DNA from: Entomohabitans teleogrylli
Lineage (GTDB): Bacteria; Pseudomonadota; Gammaproteobacteria; Enterobacterales; Enterobacteriaceae
Direction: 5' to 3'
Length of the DNA: 64,000 nt
Assembly: GCF_001484765.1 (NCBI RefSeq)
Contig: NZ_KQ947376.1
Coordinates: 310,001-374,000 of the forward strand
Shown: one piece after another, positions 45,884 to 56,064 of the stretch
How the letters are laid out: each line of letters begins with the position of its first letter
How positions within the stretch are numbered: position 1 is the stretch's first letter
Program-made: the position numbers and the translations under genes
Notes under the pieces: model-generated
The model's database searches: none
Told to the model about the DNA's origin: nothing
Seen by the model: the letters and a program-made list of their open reading frames with translations, nothing else

Positions 45884-47020
45884 TCAGAACTGGTAGACCA
45901 GACCGAGCGCCACTATGTCATCGGTGTTGATGCCGTTGTCTTTATAGAACGAATCGCCGCTGTCCAGCAGGTTGATTTTGTAGTCCACGTAGGTGGACAT
46001 GTTTTTATTAAAGAAATACGAAGCGCCGACCGACATGTATTTTACCAGGTCTTTGTCGCCGCTCACGATTTGGCTGTCATTGCGGGTGGTGTTCAGATCT
46101 TTGCCTTTGGACATCAGGAAAGAAACTTCCGGGCGTAGCCCAAAATCAAACTGGTATTGGGCGGTGACTTCATAGTTCCGGGTTTTGTTCGCCACGCCAT
46201 TGCTGTCGCCGTAGGGCGTCATATTACGGGTTTCAGAATACATCGTCGCCAGATAAACTTTGTTGGCGTCATACTTCAGACCGACAGTCCAGGCATCGGC
46301 TTTATCCCCGCCGGCAGTGGTATTGTTCATCTGATCGTTGGTGCGATCGGAGGAGGCGTACGCCGCCCCGGCGCTGATACCCATACCGAGATCCCACGTC
46401 GAAGACAGGCCCCAGCCGTCGCCGTTTTCATAACGGTCATCACTGCCGGAAGTGCGGCTGGCAGTGCCTTCCTGATCGTTGCTGGCGCCTTCATTTTTTC
46501 CCTGATACTGGACGGCGAAATTCAGACCATCCACCAGACCAAACAGAGAGCTGTTGCGATAAGTGGCGACGCCGTTGGTGCGGCTGGTCATGAAATTATC
46601 CGCCCGGCTGTATGAATCGCCGCCGAACTCCGGCAGCATATCGGTCCAGGCTTCGACGTCATACAGCACGCCATAGTTACGGCCATAATCAAAGGAGCCG
46701 TAATGCCCGGCGTTCAGGCCGGCGAAGGCCAGCCGTGTCCAGGATTGATTACTGCTATTCTCAGTATTGTTGGCCTGTACGTTGTACTCCCACTGACCGT
46801 AGCCGGTAAGCGCGTCATTAATCTGTGTCGCACCTTTGAAACCGAAGCGAAGATAGCTCTGGTCTCCACTGGCGCCATTGTTATCAGAGAAGTAGTGCAG
46901 GCCATCGATCTTGCCATACAAATCCATCTTGTTGCCGTCTTTATTGTAGATTTCCGCCGCATGCGCTGCGCTTGCCGCCATCAGGGCCGGAATCATTATC
47001 GCCAGTACTTTTCTGTTCAT
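45884..47020 (-). CDS. general porin of the OmpC/OmpF/OmpD family
   Basis: 378 residues: a 21-residue signal peptide (ending AHA-A) and a 16-strand outer-membrane barrel starting [22 protein letters not shown] and ending in the assembly signal VYQF. The constriction loop L3 motif PEFGGDSY is intact. Loops rich in N, G and T ([23 protein letters not shown]) are surface exposed. It forms trimers for small hydrophilic solutes. It resembles OmpD/NmpC more than OmpF, but I would not fix the symbol. A perfect FNR palindrome lies about 190 bases upstream. Confidence 0.94.
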   Translation of the reverse strand: MNRKVLAIMIPALMAASAAHAAEIYNKDGNKMDLYGKIDGLHYFSDNNGASGDQSYLRFGFKGATQINDALTGYGQWEYNVQANNTENSSNQSWTRLAFAGLNAGHYGSFDYGRNYGVLYDVEAWTDMLPEFGGDSYSRADNFMTSRTNGVATYRNSSLFGLVDGLNFAVQYQGKNEGASNDQEGTASRTSGSDDRYENGDGWGLSSTWDLGMGISAGAAYASSDRTNDQMNNTTAGGDKADAWTVGLKYDANKVYLATMYSETRNMTPYGDSNGVANKTRNYEVTAQYQFDFGLRPEVSFLMSKGKDLNTTRNDSQIVSGDKDLVKYMSVGASYFFNKNMSTYVDYKINLLDSGDSFYKDNGINTDDIVALGLVYQF

Positions 47021-47572
47021 AAGGATTCTCTTTCTGAAAATTTATTGACATCCGCAATTGGGATGCCGGGTTATCCTAATAGGTGTCTGCGCGAGGCGTT
47101 CAGCGGGTTTTTGTAATGAAAGCCGACAAAGTACTACAGAAAAATACCCGGGAAATTTTCATATAAAATAATTATTTATTTATTTGAAATATATAAATTG
47201 AAAATTAATTTGATATAAATCAATTGGTTGGGATTATTTTTCCGGCGCGTAGATGATGAGAGAAAACGTTGCCAGGCTGTCGCCAGAATGGCGGGTTTAT
47301 TATTCAGAAAAATATTGCGATGCAGCACAAAGGAAACCAATAAAAGGTTTCGCGCCCGGGAAATATATCGGATATCCTGCGAAAAATATTTTTGTGACCG
47401 CCCGCCACGTCCTCCCGCGACCGACACACTTCTTCATACGCTGAGACAGCATCGTCTTTTGCTGATTATTCTGCTATGCTGAAAGAGTCGGTAGAGTATA
47501 ACTGACTGAATTAATTGCTATATATCAGGCAACAGTGTGAACGGATATGCTGACTGTTGACCGGGAGGAAAG
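47021..47572. other. regulatory region between porin and GGDEF gene
   Basis: 552 bases, strongly AT-rich around 47160-47225, with a long porin leader. It contains the FNR-type palindrome at 47210-47223. I see no convincing protein or small-RNA gene; plus-strand frames near 47228-47482 have no ribosome site or family. Confidence 0.45.
47210..47223. promoter_or_regulatory. FNR-type binding site
   Basis: TTGAT-ATAA-ATCAA: an exact match to the FNR consensus TTGAT-N4-ATCAA. It lies between the divergent porin (start 47020) and GGDEF gene (start 47573). It is nearer the porin, so anaerobic control of the porin is the simplest reading. Confidence 0.75.
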
Positions 47573-48541
47573 ATGAAAGTTGCTGATATTCCCGCCAATG
47601 AAACGCAGCGTTTGCGTTCGCTGTATGAATCCGGCCTGCTGGGAGCCGCGCCTTCGGAGCGCTTTGATCGCCTGACCAGGCTGGCGCAGCGCATTTTTGA
47701 TGTGCCGATGGCGCTGGTCAGTCTGGTGGATGCCAATAAATTATGGCTGACCTCCGGCGCGCAGCATGGTCTGCAGGAGACGCCGCGCGATGTCTCGTTC
47801 TGTTCTCACACCATTCTGAGCAGTGAACCCCTGGTGGTACATAATGCGCTGGCCGACAATCGCTTCGCGGACAACCCGCTGGTAGCCGGCCCGCCGTATA
47901 TTCGCTTCTATGCCGGCTGCCCGGTGCGGATGCCGGACGGCATGAACATTGGCGCATTTTGCCTGGTCGATCATCAGGCGCGACAGTTCCCGTCCCATGA
48001 AGTGATGGTGCTGCGTGATCTGGCATCGATTGTCGAAGATGAATTCGCGGTACTCAACGCCGCGTCCACCGACGAACTGACCGGCCTGAACAACCGCCGC
48101 GGGCTGACCTCGATTGGTCACTATGCGCTGTTAAGCGCAGCCCGGCGTCGGGAAACCATGAGCCTGGTATATATCGATCTCGATAAATTTAAACAGATCA
48201 ATGATACCTGGGGACATCAGGCCGGGGATAACGCGTTGACGGCGATGGCCGCCATGATGAAGACAACGTTTCGCGAGGCGGATGTGGTCGCCCGACTGGG
48301 GGGCGACGAATTTTGTCTGCTGTTGCCGGGCATGAGCGAAGAGGAAACCACTAAGGCGCTGCAGCGGCTTAGCCAGACCGTCGCCGACTGGAACCACGCT
48401 TCCGGGCATCCCTGGCAGTTGCGCTTTTCCTGGGGAAGCGCCTCCTGTCATCCCGATCAACCGGCCAGTCTTGACGGCCTTATCAAAGCGGCGGACGCCC
48501 GCATGTACCAGATGAAGGTACAGCGCCAGATGGCGCGTTAG
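47573..48541 (+). CDS. GAF-GGDEF diguanylate cyclase
   Basis: 322-residue cytoplasmic protein. The N-terminal GAF domain (about 20-155; FCSHTILSSEPLVVHNALADNRFADNPLV is typical) is followed by a GGDEF domain with the intact active site GGDEF at 243-247 and an inhibitory site READ at 234-237. There is no membrane segment. The GAF domain could bind a small ligand or sense redox. CGGGAGGAAAG precedes the ATG. In E. coli a GGDEF gene (dgcF/yneF) also lies between yneG and uxaB, but that protein is membrane-bound. Confidence 0.92.
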   Translation: MKVADIPANETQRLRSLYESGLLGAAPSERFDRLTRLAQRIFDVPMALVSLVDANKLWLTSGAQHGLQETPRDVSFCSHTILSSEPLVVHNALADNRFADNPLVAGPPYIRFYAGCPVRMPDGMNIGAFCLVDHQARQFPSHEVMVLRDLASIVEDEFAVLNAASTDELTGLNNRRGLTSIGHYALLSAARRRETMSLVYIDLDKFKQINDTWGHQAGDNALTAMAAMMKTTFREADVVARLGGDEFCLLLPGMSEEETTKALQRLSQTVADWNHASGHPWQLRFSWGSASCHPDQPASLDGLIKAADARMYQMKVQRQMAR

Positions 48542-48736
48542 ATAATGGCGTGATTGTCGCCTCCTGTCTGTTGCGTCGCCCCGGGGTAGACAGTTGCCGC
48601 GCTCCGGGGTCAGCCATAACAATTTCCTCTGACTCGCTGTTCCCGCCTGTGCGATATGCTCATCGATTGATAATTAACTGATTTTTCAGACCAATGATGA
48701 TCGGTAAAGAGCTGACGGGCAAAGGTGGGCAATCAA

Positions 48737-49267
48737 ATGACATTGATGATTAAAGCGCTTCAGGGAGCAGAAATCCTGCAGCGTATGGAAGCGCTGAACT
48801 CTCTTTTAATTGACTGCGTGGAGCAGGGTGCTTCGGTCAGCTTTATGCTGCCGATGACGGTGGAAAAAGCGGCGGCCTTCTGGAAATGTACCGCTGACGC
48901 AGTGGCGCGGGGCGAACGTCAGCTACTGGTGGCGGAGGAAAGCGACGGACAGCTGTTGGGGGCCGTACAGTTACAGATGTGTTTGCCGGAGAATCAGCCC
49001 CACAGAGCTGAAGTGGCCAAATTACTGGTTCACAGCCGCGCCCGGCGGCGCGGGGTGGCTAATACGCTGATGCGCCGGCTGGAAGAGGAGGCGCTGGCGG
49101 CCGGCAAATACCTGTTGGTGCTGGATACGGCGACCGGCAGCGGCGCGGAGGGGTTTTACCAGCAGTGCGGCTGGCAGCGGGTGGGTGTTATCCCGGATTT
49201 TGCGCTGATGCCGGATGGCGCCCGCAGCGGTACCACAATTTACTTTAAATCCCTCAGGGCCGACTAA
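48737..49267 (+). CDS. GNAT-family N-acetyltransferase
   Basis: 176 residues with a GNAT fold; the acetyl-CoA loop is VAKLLVHSRARRRGVANTLM (motif A, R-x-x-G-x-A type) and the C-terminal strand is YFKSL. ATG 48737 fits an AGGTGGG ribosome site; an in-frame GTG at 48725 is too close to it. The substrate is unknown. The last four bases overlap the convergent GntR gene. Confidence 0.88.
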   Translation: MTLMIKALQGAEILQRMEALNSLLIDCVEQGASVSFMLPMTVEKAAAFWKCTADAVARGERQLLVAEESDGQLLGAVQLQMCLPENQPHRAEVAKLLVHSRARRRGVANTLMRRLEEEALAAGKYLLVLDTATGSGAEGFYQQCGWQRVGVIPDFALMPDGARSGTTIYFKSLRAD

Positions 49268-50166
49268 CGGTCAAGCGCCAGGGATTTGATCATCGCCTGG
49301 CGCGCGGTATCGAGGTGGCTGTGCAGCGCCCCGGCGGCGGCAGGTTCGTCGCCCGCCAGCATGGCGGTGAGAATGATCATATGCTGATCCACGGAAACGA
49401 TATTGCGCTGCTGGAGGTCTTTCTCATCCCACTGATAGTGGAAGTGGAAGATGATCGAAATGATTTCCAGCGACTGGTTAAAAAAGACATTATCGGCGGC
49501 GGAAAGCAGCAGGGCGTGGAAATCCCGATCCAGCCCGGCAAACAGACGAAAATTGCCGCCAATGGTATCGCGCAACCCGCGATGGCGCGCTAACTGATCC
49601 CGGGCCTGTAGCCAGCGTGCGTCGCTGGCCGGCAGGCGCATAAACTTGCGCAGCGCATGGGTTTCGAGAATTTCGCGTAATTCAAACAGCTGGGTCGCCC
49701 AGTGCTGGTCGAACTTCTTCATTCGCCAGCTGCCGCGCCGTTCATTTTCAATCAGCGCGTAGCGGCTGAAGCGCAATAAAAACTCGCGCACGACCACCGG
49801 GCTGACTCCCGTGGTTCTGGCCAGTTGCAGTTCGGTAAAGCGCTGGCCGGGCTTCAACTCCCGCTGGTTAATCATGTTATAGAACGCTCGTTCAAACCAC
49901 TGCTGCTGCGCTTCCGGCGCAGCGTGCAGGTGAGGGAGGTTTTCGCTGGCGTGGGGCAACTGGCGCACATGATACTGGCCGTCCTGAAGATCCAACGTTC
50001 CCTGTTGCACAAGCTGCCCGAGAATGTGGCGCACCGTGGTGCGGCTGACGTTGAGCATTTCCGCCAGCGCATTCTGTGAGGGCAGCGGCGAGGTAAGATG
50101 GCCGCTGGCGATACTCTCCACAATCTGATGAATAACGGTGTGACGTAAATGCCGGGGGCGACTCAT
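49264..50166 (-). CDS. GntR-type regulator with two winged-helix domains
   Basis: 300 residues, longer than ordinary FadR-type regulators. A first GntR winged helix spans about 6-68 (LPSQNALAEMLNVSRTTVRHILGQLVQQGTL). A second spans about 88-150 (ELKPGQRFTELQLARTTGVSPVVVREFLLRFSRYALI). The FCD effector domain follows (about 160-290). Two complete recognition helices in one chain are unusual. It is divergent from uxaB across a set of ACCAG repeats, so control of uxaB and other galacturonate genes is likely, in addition to or in place of the usual ExuR; this is inference. Confidence 0.88.
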   Translation of the reverse strand: MSRPRHLRHTVIHQIVESIASGHLTSPLPSQNALAEMLNVSRTTVRHILGQLVQQGTLDLQDGQYHVRQLPHASENLPHLHAAPEAQQQWFERAFYNMINQRELKPGQRFTELQLARTTGVSPVVVREFLLRFSRYALIENERRGSWRMKKFDQHWATQLFELREILETHALRKFMRLPASDARWLQARDQLARHRGLRDTIGGNFRLFAGLDRDFHALLLSAADNVFFNQSLEIISIIFHFHYQWDEKDLQQRNIVSVDQHMIILTAMLAGDEPAAAGALHSHLDTARQAMIKSLALDR

Positions 50167-50184
50167 GGTGAATTCTCGCGCAGG

Positions 50185-50210
50185 CTGGTTTAGTACCAGT
50201 TAAGTACCAG
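50185..50210. promoter_or_regulatory. repeated ACCAG operator between regulator and uxaB
   Basis: CTGGT (50185-50189) and ACCAG (50195-50199) form an inverted repeat with a 5-base spacer. AGTACCAG is then repeated directly, so a second ACCAG lies at 50206-50210, eleven bases (one helical turn) further. Placed just upstream of both divergent genes, it is a plausible operator for the tandem-HTH GntR protein. Confidence 0.6.
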
Positions 50211-50352
50211 AAAATAAGTTAACGATCACAATATCATATTCCGCTACAGGGGCCAGCGGCGTTTTTAAGCGATAACCAGCGCTATAGCCATGGCTGGCCG
50301 CACGTCGGCCATGATTTCACCTTCCCCGAGACAATTTTAAAAGGACGCAACC

Positions 50353-51804
50353 GTGAAAACTCTTAACCGTCGCGATTTCCCTGGCGCTCAGTATCCCGAT
50401 CGTATTATCCAGTTTGGTGAAGGTAATTTCCTGCGCGCCTTTGTCGACTGGCAGATTGATCTGTTAAATGAACATACCGATCTGAACGCCGGAGTGGTGG
50501 TGGTGCGCCCGATAGACAGCGATTTCCCCCCATCGCTCAGTACTCAGGATGGCCTGTATACCACGATTATTCGCGGTCTTAACGAGCAGGGAGAAGCGGT
50601 TAGCGATGCGCGATTGATTCGTTCCGTTAACCGGGAAATTAACGTATATCAGCAATATGATGAATACCTGAAGCTGGCCCATAATCCGGATATCCGCTTT
50701 GTGTTTTCTAACACCACGGAAGCGGGGATCGCCTGGCATGCAGACGATAAATTTACCGATGCGCCAGCGGTGAGTTACCCGGCAAAACTGACGCGCCTGC
50801 TGTTTGAACGCTTTAGCCATTTTGACGGCGCGGCGGATAAAGGCTGGATTATCATTCCCTGCGAACTGATTGACTATAACGGCACCGCGCTGCGCGAGCT
50901 GGTGCTGCGCTATGCGCAAAGCTGGCAGCTGCCGGCGGCATTTACCCGCTGGCTGGAAGAGGCGAACACCTTCTGTTCTACGCTGGTTGACCGGATTGTC
51001 ACCGGTTACCCGCGCGACGAAGCGACTGAGCTGGAAAATCAGTTGGGCTATCACGATGCGTTTCTCGATACCGCTGAGCATTTCTGGCTGTTTGTCATTC
51101 AGGGGCCGGCATCACTGGCCCGGGAGCTGCGTCTGGATAAGCTGGCTCTGAATGTACTGATTGTCGACGATATCCGGCCTTATAAAGAGCGCAAGGTGGC
51201 GATTCTCAATGGCGCCCACACCGCGCTGGTGCCGGTAGCCTGGCTTGCCGGGCTGGAGACGGTTGGCGAAGCGATGAACGATCGACAAATTTGCAACTTC
51301 GTGGAGAAGGCGATTCATGAAGAGATTATTCCGGTACTGGATTTGCCGCGCGATGAGCTGGAATCATTTGCCCGCGCGGTGACCGGGCGCTTTCGCAACC
51401 CGTATATTCGCCACCAGCTGTTGTCTATTGCCCTGAACGGGATGACCAAATACCGCACTCGTATTCTGCCGCAATTGCTGGCCGGGGTTGAGCGGCAGGG
51501 ACAACTGCCGGTCCGTCTGACCTTTGCGCTGGCAGCGCTGATAGCCTTTTACCAGGGGAAATGCGCGGGTAAAAGCTGGCCGCTACAGGATGACGCCCAC
51601 TGGCTGGAACGTTACCAGCAGCTATGGGGAGACCTTGGTGCTGGCCATATTGCGCTGGTCGATTTGGTGATATCGGTGCTTTCCGATAGCCAGCACTGGG
51701 AGCAGGATCTGACCCGGGTACCGGGGCTGGTAGAGCAGGTGACGGCAGATCTGCAGTCGATTCTTGATAACGGGATGCGCAGTGCCGTAGCGCCATTGTG
51801 CTGA
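50353..51804 (+). CDS. uxaB: tagaturonate reductase UxaB (altronate oxidoreductase)
   Basis: 483 residues, equal to E. coli UxaB. It reduces D-tagaturonate to D-altronate with NADH in galacturonate catabolism. The Rossmann motif [16 protein letters not shown] is near the N-terminus and the catalytic K-x5-N-x2-H is in KVAILNGAH. It is the same superfamily as YdfI at 879-2342. AAAAGGAC precedes the ATG (start codon read as in E. coli, [15 protein letters not shown]). A terminator follows. Confidence 0.96.
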   Translation: MKTLNRRDFPGAQYPDRIIQFGEGNFLRAFVDWQIDLLNEHTDLNAGVVVVRPIDSDFPPSLSTQDGLYTTIIRGLNEQGEAVSDARLIRSVNREINVYQQYDEYLKLAHNPDIRFVFSNTTEAGIAWHADDKFTDAPAVSYPAKLTRLLFERFSHFDGAADKGWIIIPCELIDYNGTALRELVLRYAQSWQLPAAFTRWLEEANTFCSTLVDRIVTGYPRDEATELENQLGYHDAFLDTAEHFWLFVIQGPASLARELRLDKLALNVLIVDDIRPYKERKVAILNGAHTALVPVAWLAGLETVGEAMNDRQICNFVEKAIHEEIIPVLDLPRDELESFARAVTGRFRNPYIRHQLLSIALNGMTKYRTRILPQLLAGVERQGQLPVRLTFALAALIAFYQGKCAGKSWPLQDDAHWLERYQQLWGDLGAGHIALVDLVISVLSDSQHWEQDLTRVPGLVEQVTADLQSILDNGMRSAVAPLC

Positions 51805-51827
51805 TATTGCGCCGATATCGTCGCCGG

Positions 51828-51851
51828 ACGCCCGCAATAGCGGGCGTTTTT
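51828..51851 (+). terminator. terminator after uxaB
   Basis: ACGCCCGC pairs with GCGGGCGT around AATA and is followed by a T-run. Confidence 0.9.
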
Positions 51852-52029
51852 ACTGGCCTTGCATATCATTAGTTACAACATACTCATTAAACTTCCTTGT
51901 GATGATACATCAGCATCGTGCCTGATATCACAGGCCTCGCAGGAATGAATATGTGGAGGTTGCCGATGTTACCGCATCAGATGCTGTTGGCAGGCGCTGG
52001 CGTTATGATTCAGCCAATGGGTTTGCTGT

Positions 52030-52407
52030 TTAGCGAAAACGCTGCGGCTGGATGCGCTTCTGATCGCGCAGCGGTAACTTTTTCACCACCAGATTCCAGG
52101 AATCGACGATCAGCTCTTCAAGCAGCGCCAGTGATAATTCAGGGGCCGGGTAAACGGAAATCCAGTGGCGCTTATTCATATGGTAGCCAGGGGTGATGAA
52201 GGGATAAATTTGCTGATTTAACAGGCTTTTGTCCGGATCGGCTTTCAGGATTACCATCGGCTGGCCACGCAGGTGAGTCGCCAGCATAAACATCCGCTCC
52301 TGGACTTTAAAAACCTCATGCTGCGGGCCAAATGGCTGGGTTTGGGTAGTAAAAGGCAGCTCAAGGGCGATGTGCATAGCCTGTGGGTGAAGTGCTGTCG
52401 GTTCCAT
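52030..52407 (-). CDS. yjbR: MmcQ/YjbR-family protein
   Basis: 125-residue protein of the MmcQ/YjbR family (cyclophilin-C-terminal-like fold often called DNA-binding). Typical strings are [24 protein letters not shown] and [13 protein letters not shown]. The start at 52407 has AAGGAGATA eight bases upstream; the longer frame to 52467 does not fit the family. The function is unknown. It is divergent from a GNAT gene. Confidence 0.85.
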   Translation of the reverse strand: MEPTALHPQAMHIALELPFTTQTQPFGPQHEVFKVQERMFMLATHLRGQPMVILKADPDKSLLNQQIYPFITPGYHMNKRHWISVYPAPELSLALLEELIVDSWNLVVKKLPLRDQKRIQPQRFR

Positions 52408-52520
52408 TAACGCTATCTCCTTATTGTCGCCAGGATGATTTTTGCAGTATATCGTGAGTTGATGCAACGGGCAGGTTATTTTATGGATAAAATCCTCAAC
52501 AGAACTCCGGAGAGACAGGG

Positions 52521-52976
52521 ATGATTATTGAAAAGGCACTGCGCACAGATTTACCTAAAATACTGGCTTTACAATATATTGCCTACCAGAGTGAAGCCAG
52601 ATTATGCAATAACCCTCTCATTCCGCCTCTTACGCAAACCCTTGAAGAGGTTGTCATCGAGTTTTACAGCGGGATATTTCTCAAGGTGGAGAATGCGTGT
52701 GGCGATATTGTCGCTTCTGTGAGAGCCTGTTCAGAAAATGGGTCGCTGCATATCGGGAAGCTAATCGTTCACCCCGATCTGCAGGGGCAGGGAATCGGTA
52801 CTCGGTTGTTGCGCGAAATTGAGCATTTGTGCCCGCAGCGCAGATATGTTCTTTTTACCAGTAACAAAAGTGCAAGAAACATCAGGCTGTATCAGAGAAT
52901 CGGCTATACCGCGTTCAGAGAGCAGGATATGGGGGATGGGCTGAAGTTTATCTTTCTGGAAAAAATCCGCGCGTAG
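52521..52976 (+). CDS. GNAT-family N-acetyltransferase
   Basis: 151 residues with a complete GNAT motif A ([26 protein letters not shown]-x-G-I-G acetyl-CoA loop) and motif B ([24 protein letters not shown]). The gene is less GC-rich than its neighbours. AGAGACAGGG precedes the ATG. The substrate is unknown. Confidence 0.88.
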   Translation: MIIEKALRTDLPKILALQYIAYQSEARLCNNPLIPPLTQTLEEVVIEFYSGIFLKVENACGDIVASVRACSENGSLHIGKLIVHPDLQGQGIGTRLLREIEHLCPQRRYVLFTSNKSARNIRLYQRIGYTAFREQDMGDGLKFIFLEKIRA

Positions 52977-53078
52977 CGTTGATTTAGCTCCGTGGGTTAT
53001 CGCACCTCGTTATCCTGAGTAACACAGTGCCCGCCAGGGCGGGCAAAGGTTGGCTATCAGACCATAACGCGCCGGAGA

Positions 53079-53351
53079 TCAGCGCCTGCCGCGAGCGGGT
53101 GTATTCGCCGACCAGGAGAATGAAGCCCCGTCATCCGGTTTGTAAGCCTGTTTTTTCTTCAACTGGCGGCTCTTTCTGGCCTCCGCTTCGCGCTGTACCA
53201 TCAGTTTATCGATGTATTCCTTCTTGACGCTGTTTGTTTCGCTATTAGTCAGCGGGCGGCCATGCGCTATACGCGCACGGTCGAGCAGCGTTTTCAGTTC
53301 GCGCTGCTCGCGTTCGGTCATCTCTTTTTGCGTAATACGGGGAAGTGCCAT
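53079..53351 (-). CDS. yjbD: DUF3811 protein YjbD
   Basis: 90-residue, highly charged soluble protein almost identical to E. coli YjbD (ALPRITQKEMTEREQRELKT to SWSANTPARGRR). A predicted helix rich in K, R and E fills the middle. No function is known. In E. coli it lies near yjbR, as here. Confidence 0.93.
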   Translation of the reverse strand: MALPRITQKEMTEREQRELKTLLDRARIAHGRPLTNSETNSVKKEYIDKLMVQREAEARKSRQLKKKQAYKPDDGASFSWSANTPARGRR

Positions 53352-53443
53352 AACAGGAACCCTCAGTCAGCCTGAAGGCTCAGTGTACGGGAATCATCGC
53401 TCAGCGAATAGCGTCGTGGCGACAATTCTGTTTACTTATCGAT

Positions 53444-53470
53444 ACCTCTCCCCGGATAACAGGGAGAGGT
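53444..53470. terminator. hairpin between yjbD and katG
   Basis: ACCTCTCCC pairs with GGGAGAGGT around an 9-base loop. It has no T-run and lies beyond the katG stop; possibly a 3'-end stabiliser for katG mRNA. Confidence 0.45.
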
Positions 53471-53529
53471 GGAGAGATGAGCCGATTGCCCGCCTGTGCA
53501 CAATACGCAGGCGGGTTGCCCGGCGCGGA

Positions 53530-55698
53530 TCAGGCGAGGTCAAAACGGTCGAGATTCATCACCCTGGTCCATGCCGCCACGAAGTCTTTGACAAACTTCT
53601 CCCTGGCGTCATCACAGGCGTAAACCTCTGCGACGGCGCGCAGTACGCTGTGCGAACCAAAAATAAGATCGGCTCGGGTGGCGGTGTATTTAACCTCGCC
53701 GCTGCTGCGGTCACGGCCTTCGAACAGTTCGCTGCTGCTGTCGGTGGGCTGCCATTTGGTGCGCATATCCAGCAGGTTAACGAAGAAGTCATTGCTCAGC
53801 ACGCCGGGGCGGTCGGTGAAAACACCATGCAGGCTGTTATCAAAGTTGCCGCCCAGAACCCGCAAACCACCGATCAATACCGTCATCTCCGGTATCGTCA
53901 GAGTGAGTTTTTGCGCCAGGTCGATAAGCAACTCCTCCGTTGACGGGCCGTCTGAGTTCTTACGATAGTTACGAAAGCCATCGGCCTGGGGTTCGAGCAG
54001 GTTGAACGACTCAATATCCGTTTGATCCTGGCGGGCGTCGACGCGTCCGGCAGTGAAGGGGACATTAATCGGTACGCCAGCGGCAATCGCCGCTTGCTCA
54101 ACGCCAACCACGCCGGCAAGCACGATGGTATCAGCGAGAGACAGTTTACCGGAATGTTGCTGTATGGCTTTCAGCTTCGATACGGTCTGTACTGTCCGGG
54201 CGTTCACTTCCCATTCGTTCTGGGGTGCCAGCGCCAGCCGCGCGCCGTTAGCGCCGCCGCGTTTATCACCGCCGCGGAAAGTTGCGGCAGAGGCCCAGGC
54301 GACCGAAATTAAATCGCTGACCGATAATCCGGACTCGACGATGGCGGATTTCAGCGTGGCAATGTCTATCGGCGTCGGTTTGTGTACTGGCGCCGGCAGC
54401 GGATCCTGCCAGATAAGATCTTCGGCAGGCACTTCCGGTCCTAAATAGCGCGCTTTAGGGCCCATATCGCGGTGGGTGAGTTTGAACCAGGCGCGGGCAA
54501 ATGCTTCATTGAATTCCTGAGGGTCGTTGAGGAAACGGCGCGAGATTTTCTCGTATTCCGGGTCCAGGCGCAGAGTGATGTCGGTGACCAGCATGGTCGG
54601 TTTGCGCTTTTTGGCCGGATCGAACGGATCGGGAATAATTTCCGGACCGTCTTTCGCCTCAAACTGAATAGCGCCACCGGGACTGCGTGTCTGTACCCAT
54701 TCATATTTGAACAGGTTTTCGAAGAAGTTATTGCTCCACTGGCTCGGGGTTTGTGACCAGACGACTTCCAGACCAGAGGTGATAGCATCGCCTCCGGCGC
54801 CGCTGGCAAAGTCGCTTTTCCAGCCCAGCCCCTGAGCTTCCAGCGGCGCGGCGGCCGGATCCGGGCCAAGGTGAGTACCGGGTGCGGCGCCGTGGGTCTT
54901 ACCCAGGGTATGTCCGCCGGCAATCAGCGCGACGGTTTCCTCGTCATTCATGCCCATGTTGCCGAAGGTGGCGCGAATCGCCGGGGCGGCTGACAGTGGG
55001 TCGCCGCTCGCTTCAGGGCCTTCCGGGTTTACATAAATCAAACCCATTTCAGTGGCACCGAGCGCCTGATGCGCCAGGGCTTCAGGGTGGCGGTGGGCCA
55101 GCCACACGGTTTCATTACCCCAGTCCACGTCGAGATCCGGCTCCCAGACATCTTCACGGCCGGCGCCAAACCCGAAAGTGCGGAAGCTGGAGTTTTCCAG
55201 CGCTACGTTGCCGGTCAGAATGAACAAGTCAGCCCAGGAGATCTTTTGCCCATACTTTTGTTTGATAGGCCAAAGCAGGCGGCGGGCCTTGTCGAGGCTG
55301 ACGTTATCCGGCCACGAGTTGACTGGCGCAAAGCGCTGTTGGCCGCGACCGGAACCGCCGCGGCCATCCACCGAGCGATAGGTGCCGGCGCCATGCCAGG
55401 CCATACGAATAAACAGCCCAATATAGCTGCCCCAGTCAGCCGGCCACCACTCCTGCGAGTCGGTTAACAGGGCTTTGATATCGCCTTTCAGAGCGTGATA
55501 GTCGAGTTTTTTGAATTCTTCGCGGTAGTTGAAATTTTCATCCTGGGGATTAGAACGTCTGGAATGTTGGTTAAGCAGGTCGACGCGTAATTCGTGCGGC
55601 CACCAGTCCCGGTTGGTTGTTCCGCCGCCGGCGTACTGGCCGGTGGTATTGGCATGGAAGGGGCATCCGGCGGATTGATTATCATCAGGAGTGCTCAT
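53530..55698 (-). CDS. katG: catalase-peroxidase KatG
   Basis: 722-residue bifunctional heme enzyme (E. coli 726). Distal residues Arg98, Trp101 and His102 ([11 protein letters not shown]), the proximal His263 ([10 protein letters not shown]) and the Met-Tyr-Trp adduct residues Met248, Tyr222 and Trp101 are all present, so it should have both catalase and peroxidase activity. The second, heme-less domain is complete. It has no signal peptide, so it is cytoplasmic. I see no convincing OxyR site upstream. Confidence 0.97.
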   Translation of the reverse strand: MSTPDDNQSAGCPFHANTTGQYAGGGTTNRDWWPHELRVDLLNQHSRRSNPQDENFNYREEFKKLDYHALKGDIKALLTDSQEWWPADWGSYIGLFIRMAWHGAGTYRSVDGRGGSGRGQQRFAPVNSWPDNVSLDKARRLLWPIKQKYGQKISWADLFILTGNVALENSSFRTFGFGAGREDVWEPDLDVDWGNETVWLAHRHPEALAHQALGATEMGLIYVNPEGPEASGDPLSAAPAIRATFGNMGMNDEETVALIAGGHTLGKTHGAAPGTHLGPDPAAAPLEAQGLGWKSDFASGAGGDAITSGLEVVWSQTPSQWSNNFFENLFKYEWVQTRSPGGAIQFEAKDGPEIIPDPFDPAKKRKPTMLVTDITLRLDPEYEKISRRFLNDPQEFNEAFARAWFKLTHRDMGPKARYLGPEVPAEDLIWQDPLPAPVHKPTPIDIATLKSAIVESGLSVSDLISVAWASAATFRGGDKRGGANGARLALAPQNEWEVNARTVQTVSKLKAIQQHSGKLSLADTIVLAGVVGVEQAAIAAGVPINVPFTAGRVDARQDQTDIESFNLLEPQADGFRNYRKNSDGPSTEELLIDLAQKLTLTIPEMTVLIGGLRVLGGNFDNSLHGVFTDRPGVLSNDFFVNLLDMRTKWQPTDSSSELFEGRDRSSGEVKYTATRADLIFGSHSVLRAVAEVYACDDAREKFVKDFVAAWTRVMNLDRFDLA

Positions 55699-56064
55699 AT
55701 TGCCTCATCTAATCAAAAAGTTAATCTCGTATCCATAAACTAAAACTGCGGCACAGCGTTGGGTAAATCTGAATTAATGATAGACCGCTTTCTGACACTG
55801 CATGATGCGAAAAACGCAATTGAATACAGACCAATAAGCGCAGCGGTGGAAGCTGGTGTTGACGCTTCTGTAAGAGCACACTTTGCAAGTGTGGATGCGA
55901 ATGAGAAAAGATATCGTTTGCTAATCAGACAATATTAAAAAGCACTTTAATTAAGGTTATGTTTATCCGAAAAAGTGGGCCGCGTGGTAGCATGTTTGGG
56001 TCTGCACACATTTCCAGCCCGGGTGCATAGTTCTCCTTTATTTATTATATGCCGGTAAGCAAAT
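55699..56064. other. intergenic region with one doubtful small frame
   Basis: 366 bases between katG and a LysR gene. A 53-codon frame at 55777-55938 (MIDRFLTLHDAKNAIEYRP at its start) has a protein-like composition but no ribosome site and no family I recognise; it may be a fragment. The region becomes AT-rich towards the LysR gene. Confidence 0.35.

Noticed and set aside
47228..47482. 84-codon plus-strand frame upstream of the GAF-GGDEF gene
   Set aside because: No ribosome site and an implausible Arg/Cys-rich product.
51951..52196. Plus-strand frame with a GGAGG sequence before ATG 51966, overlapping yjbR
   Set aside because: The ribosome site is good, but the product beyond about 30 residues is antisense to yjbR and has no family; possibly a remnant, not supported as a gene.
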